A program made the position numbers and the translations under genes. The notes beneath the pieces were generated by a model, which did no database searches, had not been told where the DNA came from, and saw only the letters and a list, made by a program, of their open reading frames with translations. This document shows, one piece after another, positions 12,851 to 23,072 of a DNA stretch of 64,000 nt. The stretch lies in contig JALJCS010000034.1 of assembly GCA_023055355.1 (NCBI GenBank), positions 2,804,001 through 2,868,000 of the forward strand, in the 5' to 3' direction. Each line of letters starts with the position of its first letter. Position 1 is the stretch's first letter. This stretch comes from Agelaius tricolor. Its lineage: Eukaryota; Chordata; Aves; Passeriformes; Icteridae.

Positions 12851-13345
12851 CGGCCTCGCTGGGGTCCCCACACGGGGCCGGAGCCGCTCTGCGGGTCCCC
12901 CCATTGCAGTCGAACACACCGCCCGACACCGCCGGGGCTCCGGCTTTCCCAACATCACACTGGGGGGGTCCTGGGGTGGGGGGCCCGAGTTACAGGGGCC
13001 CCCTCATTAGGAGGGGGTCCCAGGGGGGAGGGGGGGTTAGGAGGGGCCCCCTCATTAGGAGGGGGTCCCAGGGGGGAGGGGGGTTAGGAGGGGCCCCCTC
13101 ATTAGGAGGGGGTCCCAGGGGGAGGGGGGTTAGGAGGGGCCCCCTCCGGAGGAGGGGGTGCCTGGGGGGGGGGGTGGGGGAGGGCCCCCTCCGGAGGAGG
13201 GGGTCCAGGGGAGGGGGCGGGCCCTGGGGGGTAATTCCCCCTCCAGGCTCCGCCCCCTTCCCCGGACCCCCTCCTCCGGACGGGGTCCGACCCCGGCCCC
13301 CTCCAGGGACCCCCTCCTCCGGACCGGGGCCCGGGGGGAGGGTGG
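12785..13345 (+). repeat. Left arm of large palindrome
   Basis: The reverse complement of this arm matches 13,458-14,038 with only a few substitutions by eye; the outer 250 bp differ at about two positions. The arm contains the last exon and AATAAA of the mini-unit and then a G-rich minisatellite. Outside 12,785 similarity to the partner falls sharply although the promoter order is still shared, which suggests recent gene conversion of the core. Confidence 0.9.
12995..13245 (+). repeat. G-rich 46-48-bp minisatellite in left arm
   Basis: About five units, each with a GGCCCCCTC...GAGGGGGTCC hairpin and long G runs. The first three carry CATTAGGA between the stems and the last two carry CGGA. 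The unit also contains GGGTTAGG. The same array runs inverted in the right arm. G-quadruplex and hairpin formation are plausible inferences. Confidence 0.85.
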
Positions 13346-13457
13346 GCGGGGACAGGAAGGCAGGGGACGGTCGTGTGTCTGGCAATTTTTTTTTTTTTTT
13401 TTTTTTCCTGTGTGTTCACACTGCAGAGCGACGTGCCCCCCTCGGCTTCCCCCCCAC
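13346..13457. other. Palindrome spacer with T21 tract
   Basis: This spacer of about 112 bp separates the arms and holds a run of 21 T at 13,386-13,406. Apart from a few bases at its edges the two halves are not complementary. Confidence 0.8.
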
Positions 13458-14038
13458 CCCACCCGCCCTCCCCCCCTCCCGGGCCCCGGTCCGGAGGAGG
13501 GGGTCCCTGGAGGGGGCCGGGGTGGGACCCCGTCCGGAGGAGGGCGTCCGGGGAAGGGGGCGGAGCCTGGAGGGGGAATTACCCCCCAGGCCCCGCCCCC
13601 TCCCCGGGACCCCCTCCTCCGGAGGGGGCCCTCCCCGACCCCCCCCAGGGACCCCCTCCTCCGGAGGGGGCCCCTCCTAACCCCCCTCCCCCCTGGGACC
13701 CCCTCCTAATGAGGGGGCCCCTCCTAACCCCCCCTCCCCCTGGGACCCCCTCCTAATGAGAGGGCCCCTCCTATCCCCCCTCCCCCCTGGGACCCCCTCC
13801 TAATGAGGGGGCCCCTGTAACTCGGGCCCCCCACCCCAGGACCCCCCCAGTGTGATGTTGGGAAAGCCGGAGCCCCGGCGGTGTCGGGCGGTGTGTTGGA
13901 CTGCAATGGGGGGACCCGCAGAGCGGCTCCGGCCCCGTGTGGGGACCCCAGCGAGGCCGGGGGCGCCGGGCTCCGGCCCTCAGGGCTTTATTAGTGCCCG
14001 GCACCCCGAGCCCCGCGGCTGCGAGAAAAGGAGGAGAG
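13458..14038 (-). repeat. Right arm of large palindrome
   Basis: Inverted copy of 12,785-13,345, slightly longer because of minisatellite unit differences. It carries the C-rich complement of the minisatellite (about 13,600-13,825) and, on the minus strand, the terminal exon with AATAAA at 13,992-13,987. Confidence 0.9.
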
Positions 14039-14404
14039 GGGAGGACGGGGAGACAGGAGAGATGGGGGTGGTGAGGACGGGGAGGGAGAGGGGTCGGAGT
14101 GACGAGGGAAGCGGGAGAGGAAGGGAAAGGCCGAGGGGGGACAAGAGGGACGGTGGAAAGAGGAGGAATAGAAGGGAGTAGCGGAAAGGGACACGACAGG
14201 AACGAGTGGGGGAGTCGGGTTTGGGAGGAGAGGAAAGGAGCGTTTTAGGGCGAGAGGGAAGGGGGAGAAAGAAAGGGAATATGCGGGGAAGGAAGGAGGG
14301 CTAGAGAGGGGGACAGAAAGGGAGGCCGAAGCCTCCGCGCCTTACCTGCGGAGCCCGCACACGGAGCTCCCGTCCGCACCGTGCTCTGAGTGAGCAAATG
14401 GCGG
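13965..14404 (-). ncRNA. Putative mini spliced transcript, right copy
   Basis: On the minus strand a YY1-like GCCGCCATTTG start region near 14,400 is followed by about 55 bp of exon and a consensus donor, CAG then GTAAGG, at 14,346/14,345. A pyrimidine-rich intron of about 327 bp ends in CTTTTCTCGCAG at 14,019, with AATAAA 26 bp further on at 13,992. The donor is stronger than in the left copy. The divergent arrangement means both units would transcribe toward the palindrome centre. The status is inferred only from signals and their conservation in three copies. Confidence 0.35.
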
Positions 14405-14520
14405 CCGAAGCGATTTCCGGGGTCTAAAACACCTCGGCCCCGCCCCGCGCAGCCGCTCTGGAGCCCCGCACACCTGAGCCGCGCCCGCCGTGCACACCTG
14501 AGCCGGCCCCGCCCCTGGTC
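14405..14520 (-). promoter_or_regulatory. GC-box/E-box promoter of right mini-unit
   Basis: On the minus strand GGGGCGGGGCC boxes alternate with two CAGGTG boxes (complements at 14,471-14,476 and 14,495-14,500). A weak TTTTAGA lies near 14,425 ahead of the start region. The order matches the left promoter at 12,150-12,300. Confidence 0.5.
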
Positions 14521-14679
14521 CCGCCCTTTGTGCCGCCTGGCCCCGCCTCCGTTCTCTCAGGCCCCGTCCCTTGTGCCGCTCGGCTCCGCCCCTGTCCCCG
14601 CCCCCTGTTTTCAGGCCTCGCCCCCCGCACCGCTGTCCCCCGCCAGGCGGGGGCGCCGCGCTCGCACCGCGCTCCGTGT

Positions 14680-14694
14680 CCGCCAGAGGGCGCC
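14680..14694 (+). promoter_or_regulatory. CTCF-like site
   Basis: CCGCCAGAGGGCGCC, the same orientation as the site at 11,570-11,584, so the two form a direct pair about 3.1 kb apart around the palindrome. Confidence 0.5.
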
Positions 14695-14934
14695 CTGCGT
14701 GGTGCCGGCCCCACACGGCCGCTCCGCACCGGGAAACGGCCGCGATCCCGCACCCGGCAGCGCCCCGTGCCCGCGCCCATCCCGGGCCCCAGACCGGTCC
14801 CGGGCCCGATGCCGCTTCCATCCGCCCGACGGGGGAGAGGCGGCACCGCCCGGCACACCCCAGCGGCGCTCTGCCCCCCACCCCCGGCCACGGTGGCGGT
14901 GGCACCGTCGCATTGCCCCGTGCCCGCGCTCCGT

Positions 14935-14970
14935 GGCCCCGCCCCTCGCACCTGTGCCGGCCCCGCCCCC
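14935..14970 (-). repeat. Extra copy of the GC-box/CAGGTG module
   Basis: The reverse complement is identical over 35 bp to 12,177-12,211 in the left promoter and includes one CACAGGTG box between GC boxes. No acceptor or AATAAA follows nearby. Confidence 0.75.
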
Positions 14971-15540
14971 CTGTCCCCCCGGGGCCATCGCTCGGGAGCC
15001 TCGCTCGGCGCTGTGCGAGCTCCGCCCGACGGCTGCTCCCGCCGGAGACCGCTCGGAGCCCGGGCCGCTGCGGCGGGGCCGTGACCGTGGCCCGGCCTGC
15101 GGGGGCCGAGCGCTGCCTGGCTCTGCCGGGGGGGCCCGGCCGGTGCCGCCTCTCCCCCGTCGCCATCTCGACTGGGATCGCTATGGGGCGGGAGGGGCCT
15201 GGCTCTCCTGAGCCCGCAGAGCCCCGTCCCGGTGTCACCTTCCGTGTCCCGGCGCCGCGGGCGGGAGTGGCGGGCAGGGAGCGGCAACCGCCGGCCCCGC
15301 CTTCCCGTCCCGCTCCGTCGGGCCCGGGCTCGCCGAGCACCGGCCGGGACCCGCCCAGGCCCGGGGACACCGCGGCTCCCGCCCCGCCTCCTGCCCCCGG
15401 CACCTCCCCGCCCGCCCGGCAACGGCCCCGGGGCCTCCGGCACCCGAGACCGCGGCGGGGGCTGGGCCCGAGCCCCCGAACGCCGGCCCCACGGGCCCCG
15501 CAACGCCGCGCTCCCGGCTCCTCACCCCCCGCCCATCGGC

Positions 15541-15660
15541 ACCGGGGAGAGGCCCCACGAGTGTCCCGGCTCCGGGAAGAGCCTCGGCCGGAGCTCGGCC
15601 TCCGCTGCCGAGCGCCACGAGGGAGCGCCTGAGCGCTTCTCTCAGCCCCGAAGCCGCCCC
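15541..15660 (+). pseudogene. Degenerate C2H2 zinc-finger fragment
   Basis: In the frame beginning at 15,541 the sequence reads TGERPHECPGSGKSLGRSS, the C2H2 linker followed by a finger start. The second cysteine position is Ser, the central Leu is Ser, one His remains (AAERH) and the second is lost. ERFSQ, typical of a following finger, comes just after. One finger plus a stub, with zinc ligands missing and GC-drifted surroundings, points to a relic of a KRAB-less avian ZNF exon. No other fingers are recognisable nearby. Confidence 0.6.
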
Positions 15661-16980
15661 CGTCAGGCCGGGGCCGGGCCCGGACAGCGCCGGGCCGGGG
15701 CTCCGCCTTCCGAGCACTCGCACGCAGCATTTGGGCTCTGGCCCCGGGCCCCAAAATGCAGGACTCGGCCTCTGTGCTCGAGGCCTGGGCGAGCCTCGTT
15801 CTGCACCCCCGAAACACAGGGCTCAAGTCCCGGCTTCACAGCCCTCGGCCTGGCCAGCTGCGACTGGGTCCAAGTGCCAGCAGCGGAGGACTTTGTCCCT
15901 GAGCCCTCCTCATCCTCACCACCACAAAAAAACCCCAAACAAACAAACAAAAAACCCCAAAAACAAACAACCCACAGGACTTAAGACTCCGATTCTGAGA
16001 CCAGAAAAATGCCCAATTTATTAGTCTCAGTTCACAGGGTCGTGGAATTGACTGCGGCCATCCCCACAGATGGTCACAGGGAATGGACCTCTCACACATT
16101 TGATTCTCTAGTGAGAACTGCTCCAGGCTAGCAGAAAACCCACCCGTGGCATTAGAAGGTAGGAAGCCTGCCCTGAAAGGATGCCATCAAATGCAGCCTG
16201 TCTGCAATACCGCGTTATCCCAGCACTGCGATATCCCATTATCCCCAGCCGGGTTTGTTGCGCCGCCTCCGGCTCACGGAGCGATGCCGCTCGTGGCTCC
16301 GGGCGCTGCCGCGGCGCGGGGAACAGCCCCGGATCCGCTCGGCCCGGGGGAGGCGAAGGGGTGCCCGGTGCCCGGGCCGGAGCGGGCAGCAGCGGGTGAC
16401 GATCCGGGCGCTCCTGCCCGGCTCCTGAGCTCAGGCTGAGGCAGCTCCCAGCTGCCGCCGCCGGGAAGGAGCAGCTCGCCAAGGATGGCCGCGCTCCCGG
16501 GCCATGGCAGCTGCCCCGCCTCGCTCAGGGACAGCGGCAGCTTTGGCAGAGGAAGCGGAGCCCCAGCGGCCGGGGCTCGGCAGCAGCCGGCACCGAGCCC
16601 CTTGCACTGAGCGGGAGCAGAGGGACGGGCCCGAGCCCGGGACTCGCATCCCGCCCGGGGACTCGGGGACGCGGGCTCTGCTCGGGCTCCGCCAGGAGGA
16701 GGAGGCGCATGGCAGTGCCCGGGAGGAGCCGGCACTGCCGGCCGACAGGGCTGCTCCTGAGGGGAGAACTCGCTCTGTGCTCCTTGCGCGGGATCAAGGC
16801 ATGGCCAGAAGCTTTCATATTCATTTGACAGACTCTCGCACACCGACCGCTACCAACGTGCACTGTGCAAAGCAGCCACCATGGCTGCAGGCTCCAAAAC
16901 AAAGAGAAACAGCGCTGTTCTCCTTTCCTTCTTTACGCAATCACACCTAGCTAAGATTCATAACACCTGATGCCATTTTC
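15660..16980. other. GC-rich tail with A/C simple repeat and possible LTR piece
   Basis: 15,925-15,972 is an AAAC/CCCAAA simple repeat. On the minus strand an AATAAA at 16,022-16,017 follows LTR-like sequence (about 16,025-16,150), but I found no ends. 16,200-16,800 is CpG-rich without a recognisable exon. Confidence 0.4.
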
Positions 16981-16984
16981 TGTT

Positions 16985-19255
16985 TAAAACTCTGGCCAAT
17001 ACCGTGCCACTGACTAGGTCTCAAAAGCGGAAAGCTGACAGCCATCAATTAAAGCTGATGCCAGATCTTTGCCTATTTAGCTTTCCATGACAGAAATCCC
17101 TGGATGGATCCACGTGCTCCTCTGCTCCTATCAGCTGAGCTTTTGTCTCACTCTAATCTCATTAGGATGCCCTAAATCCAACCTGTTCTGCTTCTCAGAG
17201 CAAAGCCTGCTGCCATCTCTGCTCGTGACCTTTGCATGGCACACATTGTTAGCACACTGAGAATGGCAAAACAAATTGCCTCTCCTTCTTTCTGCAGTGA
17301 ACAGTTCAGCTTCTGGGGAGCTGCAGCTGTGACAATCATGAGCAGCTCTCAACATGATCTCAACGTGGAGCTGCTCTTTTCCAAGTCTGCCCCGGTAGAA
17401 AATCCACGTTGTTGGAAAATGTCACCAAAGCGGGAATTGCTGCTGAAGCTCTCTTAGCGCACAAGGGAAGAGCCATTCCTGGGGCTAAAAGTGCCTGATT
17501 CCCACTTTTCACTGCTCTTGGATCAACCTATGTGTTCATTTCCATCTTCCTGAGAAGCCTTGATCTTTTGTAGTGGAATCAAAGCAAAGCAGAGCTGAGC
17601 AAAACCCCGCCTGTTGCTATGATCCTTCCCACTGCTTTTATTTCTGTTGCTGCAGCTGGATTTATTTCATTAAGAAAAGGCAAATTCAAGAGTCTTTTTA
17701 TCTCCACGGTTTACGTTGTCTTTTGCTGGCTTGGACTTTTGCTTTCTGCCCTCTGCCGGCCTGGGCACGTTCACCTTTCAGGATTCCCATCCTCTGCCCT
17801 GCCCGGGCTGCCTCTGGCTCAGCTCCCTTGGCAGCCGCTGCTTTCCCCGGAGCTCTCGGCCTTTAGCTCGCGTCCCTTTCCATGGGCCACGCCTCCCAGC
17901 TGCTCCAGCCCGGGCATTCCCGCCTGGGAACGAGCAGGGATTCCCTGCCCTGGCCCAGGGAAGCCTCCAGCCCTGCAGGCATTGCCGAGGCTCAGGGGCC
18001 GCTCCAAACCCTTGGTGTCCCAGAGCTCCCGGATCAGTGCCAGGGCAGAGCTGGGAGCCTGTCCTAAGGAGCGGGACTGACGCACGCGGTGCCTGCAAAG
18101 GCCCCCATGGATATTGGATCCAGCTGGCAGGAGCAGGTGCGGCCAAGGCAGCCCATTCCATTTCCTGCCCACCCAGAGATCTCCAACACTTCAGCCTGCT
18201 AAGGCTGGCACACAAATCCCTGCCCTGGGGCACGGCAGCGACTGCAGCGCACCCAGGAGAAGGCAAACGCAACGATCGGGGCTCAGTTCTGAGGCTGGGA
18301 TCGAGGTTCATTCTCAGCCATTTCAAACAAGGATTGCACCCCACTGCTCAGTTCTTTCTGCAGCTGGGACTCCAGGAAGAGGAGAAAGGAGGCACTTTAC
18401 TGGAGCCCCTTTCCTGCCAACCACTGAGGGTCATTCAGGTGCTGAGAGAAAGCACAGCCAGGGAGAGCTGCCCCTGCTCTGCTGGGATTGCACCCTGCAC
18501 TCACGGGGGACAGGTGGCTCTGTGAAATCGGTCTCAGCATTTTTGTGCCTCATAGCTCCCACTGAAATGATTTTGAGCAGAACTGAGACTGCTGAGCGTC
18601 ACTGAGCAGCACAGGAGACATTCAGCAATGGCCATGAGCTGGCAGAGATGATTGCTGGCGATGATGGCCTGAGCCCTGGGCTGAGAGTTCCAGTGGCAGC
18701 AGCAGTGACAGCCACCCCGGCATTGCCCAGAAACAGGAGAAACCGGCCCTGCCCTGTGTGGGGAGAATGTCTGCTGTGCATCTCCCAGTTACAGCCCCAG
18801 CGCTCCCTGGGCTCCTGCAGACATTAATTCCTTCTGCCTTCCTCACAAGGCATCTCCGCTCGTTCCATCGTCTGCCTGCTGGGCACTGCTCCCCTCCTTA
18901 TTGCACAGGGGAGAGCGAGGAACTCTGCAATTGCCCCGCACTGAGCTCCTCTCACATCATCTCCCACTCCTTTCATGGCCTCACCAGCCAGGAGAAACAT
19001 TCAAGGGGGAACAAAGTGTGCTGTGCTCTAGGCAAGGCCAGAAAGGGGCCCAAAGAGACAGATTTTGGATTAACTCTGGCTGGAGAAAACCAAAGGCAAT
19101 CAGGATTGCCTCAAAAAGAAAACAAGAAAGGAGGGGATTGTTAAAGGCATTTATAGAGTCACATTAAGGTCTGTTCCTCAAGGTTTTGGCTCTTGGCACT
19201 TCTGTAAGCAACACGACAGACTGTGGGCAACTGTGACAGACTGCACAGAGAAGGG
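16985..19255. other. Non-coding stretch, no gene recognised
   Basis: Mixed composition. Frames such as 17,716-18,525 plus show no domain, and I see no repeat array. Confidence 0.5.
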
Positions 19256-19259
19256 GGGT

Positions 19260-19700
19260 TTTTATAAACAATATAAATAATATAAAAATAGATATATCAT
19301 TTTTATATTATATATTTCTTATATTTATTTATAATAAATATTTATAGATATTGGTGTATATATAATATATATTTTTATATTTGTATTTCTATTTTTATAT
19401 TATTTATATTATTTATAAAAAACCCCAGCCTATAACCAAATAAAATCAAAAAATCCCCAATTTATTTTAACTATATTTAAATATTTTTAGATTTACAATC
19501 TATATTTATATATCTTTGGATATATATATAAAATAGACTATCATTTATATATATGATGGTATGTTACAATAATATACTATATATTATAGTTTTATATATT
19601 TATCTATTTGTTTTCTATATTTATGTTTACCACTATCATTTTATATTTATTTTTATATTTATTTCTACGTTAATCTATATATTAGACCGTATCAATTCAT
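19260..19700. repeat. A/T-rich satellite-like segment
   Basis: TATA/TTTA-rich sequence. A unit around 19,417-19,500 (AACCCC...CCTATAACCAAATA, then ATTTAAATATTTTTAGATTTA) recurs in diverged form near 22,545 and 22,860. Confidence 0.65.
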
Positions 19701-20760
19701 TAACCCAACACATCAGAACCACAAAAATCCTGCACCTTCGTCAGCACCGGTACGCAGCCCACGCTCATCCATCGCAGCGTATCCAAACCAAACCTATTTC
19801 TAGGACTAACAGAACAAAGACCCCACGACATTTAACCCTAAGAAAAACTCAAACCAACCGAACTGTAAAGAAACTTTAAATCCCACTATAACTAGCCCAA
19901 AAGCTCTGTACATTCTCATCATAAACTTCCTCCTAAACCAATGGCTCAAAACCCCAAAAAACTCAGATACACATGGAAAATGACAGAACTGCTAGTAAAA
20001 ACAAACACCCATGAAAAATTAAATCCAACCAACTCACTAAACTCAAAACCCTACAACTGACCCTAAACATTACTAAAAAAAGCCCCCAAAGCTCTACCTT
20101 TATGCTAACTCACAAATAATAGCCAATCATCTATAAAAAATATTTTTAAAAATTAAAAAAATAAATAAAAGCATGAAAATAAAAATTCTAACCTATTAAA
20201 ATACTAAAAAATATCACTACCCAAATTTAAAAACATATTGCCTATAAAAACCCACCATATAAATGCCCCTGTCTCAAAAAATAAAACTAAAAAAAAAATC
20301 AAACCAGAAAGAAATCGGAACTTAGGAACTCTAAAACCAGAACGTTCAAGAAGTTCCACCATATCCCTGATCATACACCAACTACAAACAACATGAAACA
20401 ATACAAACAATTCTTAAAAACCACCTTAAAACCACTACATTAAAAACCCTTTCAACAATTCAAAACTGCATTGAACAAAAGCCATCTCATAAATTAACAC
20501 CCAAAACTCCAGCAGCCCAGCTGGCCCTACCAAATCTCTGTGTTTATACATAGAGTAAACAAAACCAAAATCCCAGGAATACCTATCAGAAGTCTAGGAA
20601 AGAAACCTCTTGAAATTAATCCTACCTCAAATACAAACCAACCCGTCCAGAAGGTTAGTTTCACTCAAAAAACTATTTACACAGAGTTAGTAATACCAAG
20701 AAATAAAACAACACACCATATATCACCAATGAATATCACAGTGAAGGAAAAAAAAGAAAA
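19700..20760. other. About 1 kb with strong C-over-G strand skew
   Basis: The plus strand is rich in A and C and very poor in G for about 1 kb. I recognise no gene, tRNA or mitochondrial gene in it. It may be a decayed repeat or a nuclear mitochondrial-like relic; neither is shown. Confidence 0.5.
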
Positions 20761-21261
20761 AAAACCCACTTTTTTTTCTTTTTTATTTTTTAAACTACCT
20801 TCTTTTATTAGCCAGAACCAAAGGTTTTGCCAGGACTGGAACAACTTCTCCTTCTTCTCCTTCTGAAATGTCCCTTCTCCTTCCCAAATTCCTTACAACT
20901 TCTGAGTTTAAATCCAAGCCAAAAGCAAAATTCGTGCACTTGTGAGTCCGGTGCTCCTGTCAGAGTCTCTGTCTCACTCCATATCTTCTCACACTTTCAG
21001 TCTGAACGCTGTCCTGCCCTGATGAGTTTGACAGAAGCATTGGCACATGTTAAGAGAGCATTTCCCTCCCTGCCTCCCCAGAGCTGGTTTCCTTAGCGCA
21101 TTTCAATCGATCCCAAGCCCGCAATGATGCGCGCTCACCTCAAGGCTCACAGCAAGCACGCAGCAGCTCAGGCTGACTTGGCTCCAGGGCTCCGTGCCTT
21201 GGACAGCTGAGAAAACTCCCGATGAGCCTCTGTTCCAAGACATTGGAATGCAATTTCCCGG

Positions 21262-21640
21262 CGCATTTGGTGGCAGCTTTGGGTCCCTCTGGGGGACGGC
21301 ACCCAGCGTGACCCCCGCCCCTCGCCCGCCCCCCACCGGCTCCTGCACCGCCGTGGGGCTCCCTCTCCTGGGCACCTTGGGGTGCCCCCAACGGCATCAG
21401 AGCCCCGAGCCTTCACCCCCCCTTTTCCTGACCCCCAAAGAAGGCTCAGAACGAGTCCGACTGCCCTGGACAGCAGCGCAGCGCTTCCCCCAAGCCCTTC
21501 CCACACGTGCATGGCCCCAGCAAGGGATTCTGCTGCAACAAGAAAGGGGGGGCAGCCCCCAGAAGGGTTGAGGTTCCTGCCCAGCCTCGCTGTCACGGGC
21601 CAGGGGCAGCGAGAGAGGGAGCGGCACAGACGGCGGGGAC
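21262..21640 (-). mobile_element. Dispersed repeat, copy A
   Basis: The sequence aligns with 38,020-38,100 joined to 38,491-38,790. Shared anchors are CTGCCCTGGACAGCAG, CTGCTGCAACAAGAA and GGGGGCAGCCCCCAGAAG. In the 38-kb copy the minus strand has GAATAAAGCACC within the element, so an LTR-like nature on the minus strand is likely. Here that signal is lost. Confidence 0.65.
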
Positions 21641-21649
21641 GGCCCGGCA

Positions 21650-22150
21650 CGGAGCGGGGGCCGCTCTCAGCGCGATGCCGGCAAAGCCGCAGCTCCGGCG
21701 CTGTCGGCCGCGCTGCTTGAGCGGCACGGGGGGATCCGCCGAGAGCCTCCGGCCCCGCGCGGGGACTCCTGCAAGGGCCCAGGGGCGCCGGGCTCCGGCC
21801 CTCGGGGCTTTATTCTCCGGCAGCCCGAGCCCCGCGGCTGCGGGGCAAAGAAGGAAAGGGGGCACGGGAAGAGAGGAGCGAGAGCAGGGCATGACAAAGG
21901 GCGGCGAGGGAGCTCGGGCTGTGCAGGAAAGCGCGACGGGAAGGGAAAGCCCGGGACGAGGGTACAGGGAGGGTGGACAGAGGAGGGAGAGAGGGGGAAC
22001 AGAAGGGAGTAGCGGGCTAGGGACAGGACAGGAAGGAGCCGGGTTTGTGGGGGGAGAGGGAATGGGGGAAAGGGAGCGAGAGAAGGCGAATACGGGGAGA
22101 AGGAAGGAGGGCTAGAGAGAGGGACAGGCGGGGAAGCCTCCCAGAGCCCC
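21650..22150 (-). repeat. Third copy of the mini-unit 3' half
   Basis: On the minus strand a pyrimidine-rich tract (sharing AGCCCTCCTTCCTTC with the right unit) ends in CTTTGCCCCGCAG at 21,838, followed by CCGCGGGGCTCGG and AATAAA at 21,814-21,809. The downstream flank also matches the palindrome arms. No matching promoter or donor is visible upstream. Confidence 0.75.
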
Positions 22151-22195
22151 GGCTGCACCCCGAGCCCGGCCCGGCGCCTCGCCCTGCCCGGGATG

Positions 22196-22420
22196 CTGCG
22201 CTCGGCGGAGCTCGGCTCGCTCCGGAGACGCTCGGCTCCAGTCGGCTATTGTCGCCTAAACTCGCCTATTGTCGCCTAAACTCGGCTACTGTCGGCTCTT
22301 GTCGGCTGCATTCGCCTCTTCGGCCGAGCTCGGCTCGCTTCGCTTCAGGCAGCTCGGAAGCCTCGCCTCGGTTCGCTCGAGGCCGTCAGGGTCGGCCGCT
22401 CTCGCCTTGCTTCGGCCGAG
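22196..22420 (+). repeat. 10-bp phased TCGGC/TCGCC array, second locus
   Basis: TCGGCTAT, TCGCCTAA and TCGGCTCT-type decamers follow one another at 10-bp spacing, for example 22,238-22,318. They resemble the array at 2,471-2,640. This one directly abuts the third mini-unit copy. Confidence 0.8.
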
Positions 22421-22459
22421 CTCGTGCGATTCCCCCGAAGGCGGCGGCGTTCGGTTGTG

Positions 22460-22975
22460 GTTTTAGAAATCTCTTTCTCTATTGATTGTATCTTTCTATA
22501 GTTAGATTTGTATTTCTAGAATACTTCTATTAATCCAAATAAAAACCCCATCTCTAACCAAATAAATACAATAAATGCCTTCTTTTAAACGATATTGAAA
22601 TATTTTTATTTCTACTTTGTATAATTATATTCACATTTTTGTTTATCGTTTCTTTGGTGCATTAAATTAATAATTAGATATAATATATATAAAATTCGAA
22701 AAATATATTTAAATTATTATTTATATTCCGTAACATATCTACTGCTACAACTCATTTTTCTTCTCTTTTTAAATTTTATATATATCTGTATGTATTTATG
22801 ATATATTTCTAGACTTAGATTTCTACCTTCATATTATTTATATTTATAATTTTTATCATCCAAACCCTGCCTATTGACAAAGAAAAAATACCCACTTGAT
22901 TTAACTATTTAAAAATATTTTTATATTTATAATTTTCGTATTTCTATTTATAATTTGCTCTCTAGTACGTGATAA
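22460..22975. repeat. A/T-rich satellite-like segment, second locus
   Basis: Two diverged copies of the unit seen at 19,417 occur near 22,545 and 22,860, about 315 bp apart. Confidence 0.6.
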
Positions 22976-22981
22976 CATATC

Positions 22982-23072
22982 TGCTCCTGCACCACAGTGG
23001 GGCTCCCTCTCCTGGGCACCTCGGGGTGCCCCCAACGGCATCAGAGCCCCGAGTCTTCACCCCCCCTTTTCC
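22982..23072 (-). repeat. Partial dispersed repeat, copy B
   Basis: About 88 bp match 21,340-21,427 with roughly four differences, including GGGGTGCCCCCAACGGCATC. It is in the same orientation, so copies A and B flank the third mini-unit and A/T segment as direct repeats. Confidence 0.8.

Noticed and set aside
13020..13130. GGGTTAGG units as telomere repeats
   Set aside because: The motif occurs once per 46-48-bp unit of a minisatellite, not as tandem hexamers.
14342..15826. Minus-strand frame of 494 codons across the CpG island
   Set aside because: The Arg/Gly/Pro/Ala-rich translation has no domain, and long frames in other phases occur over the same GC-rich DNA. It also overlaps promoter elements and the zinc-finger relic.
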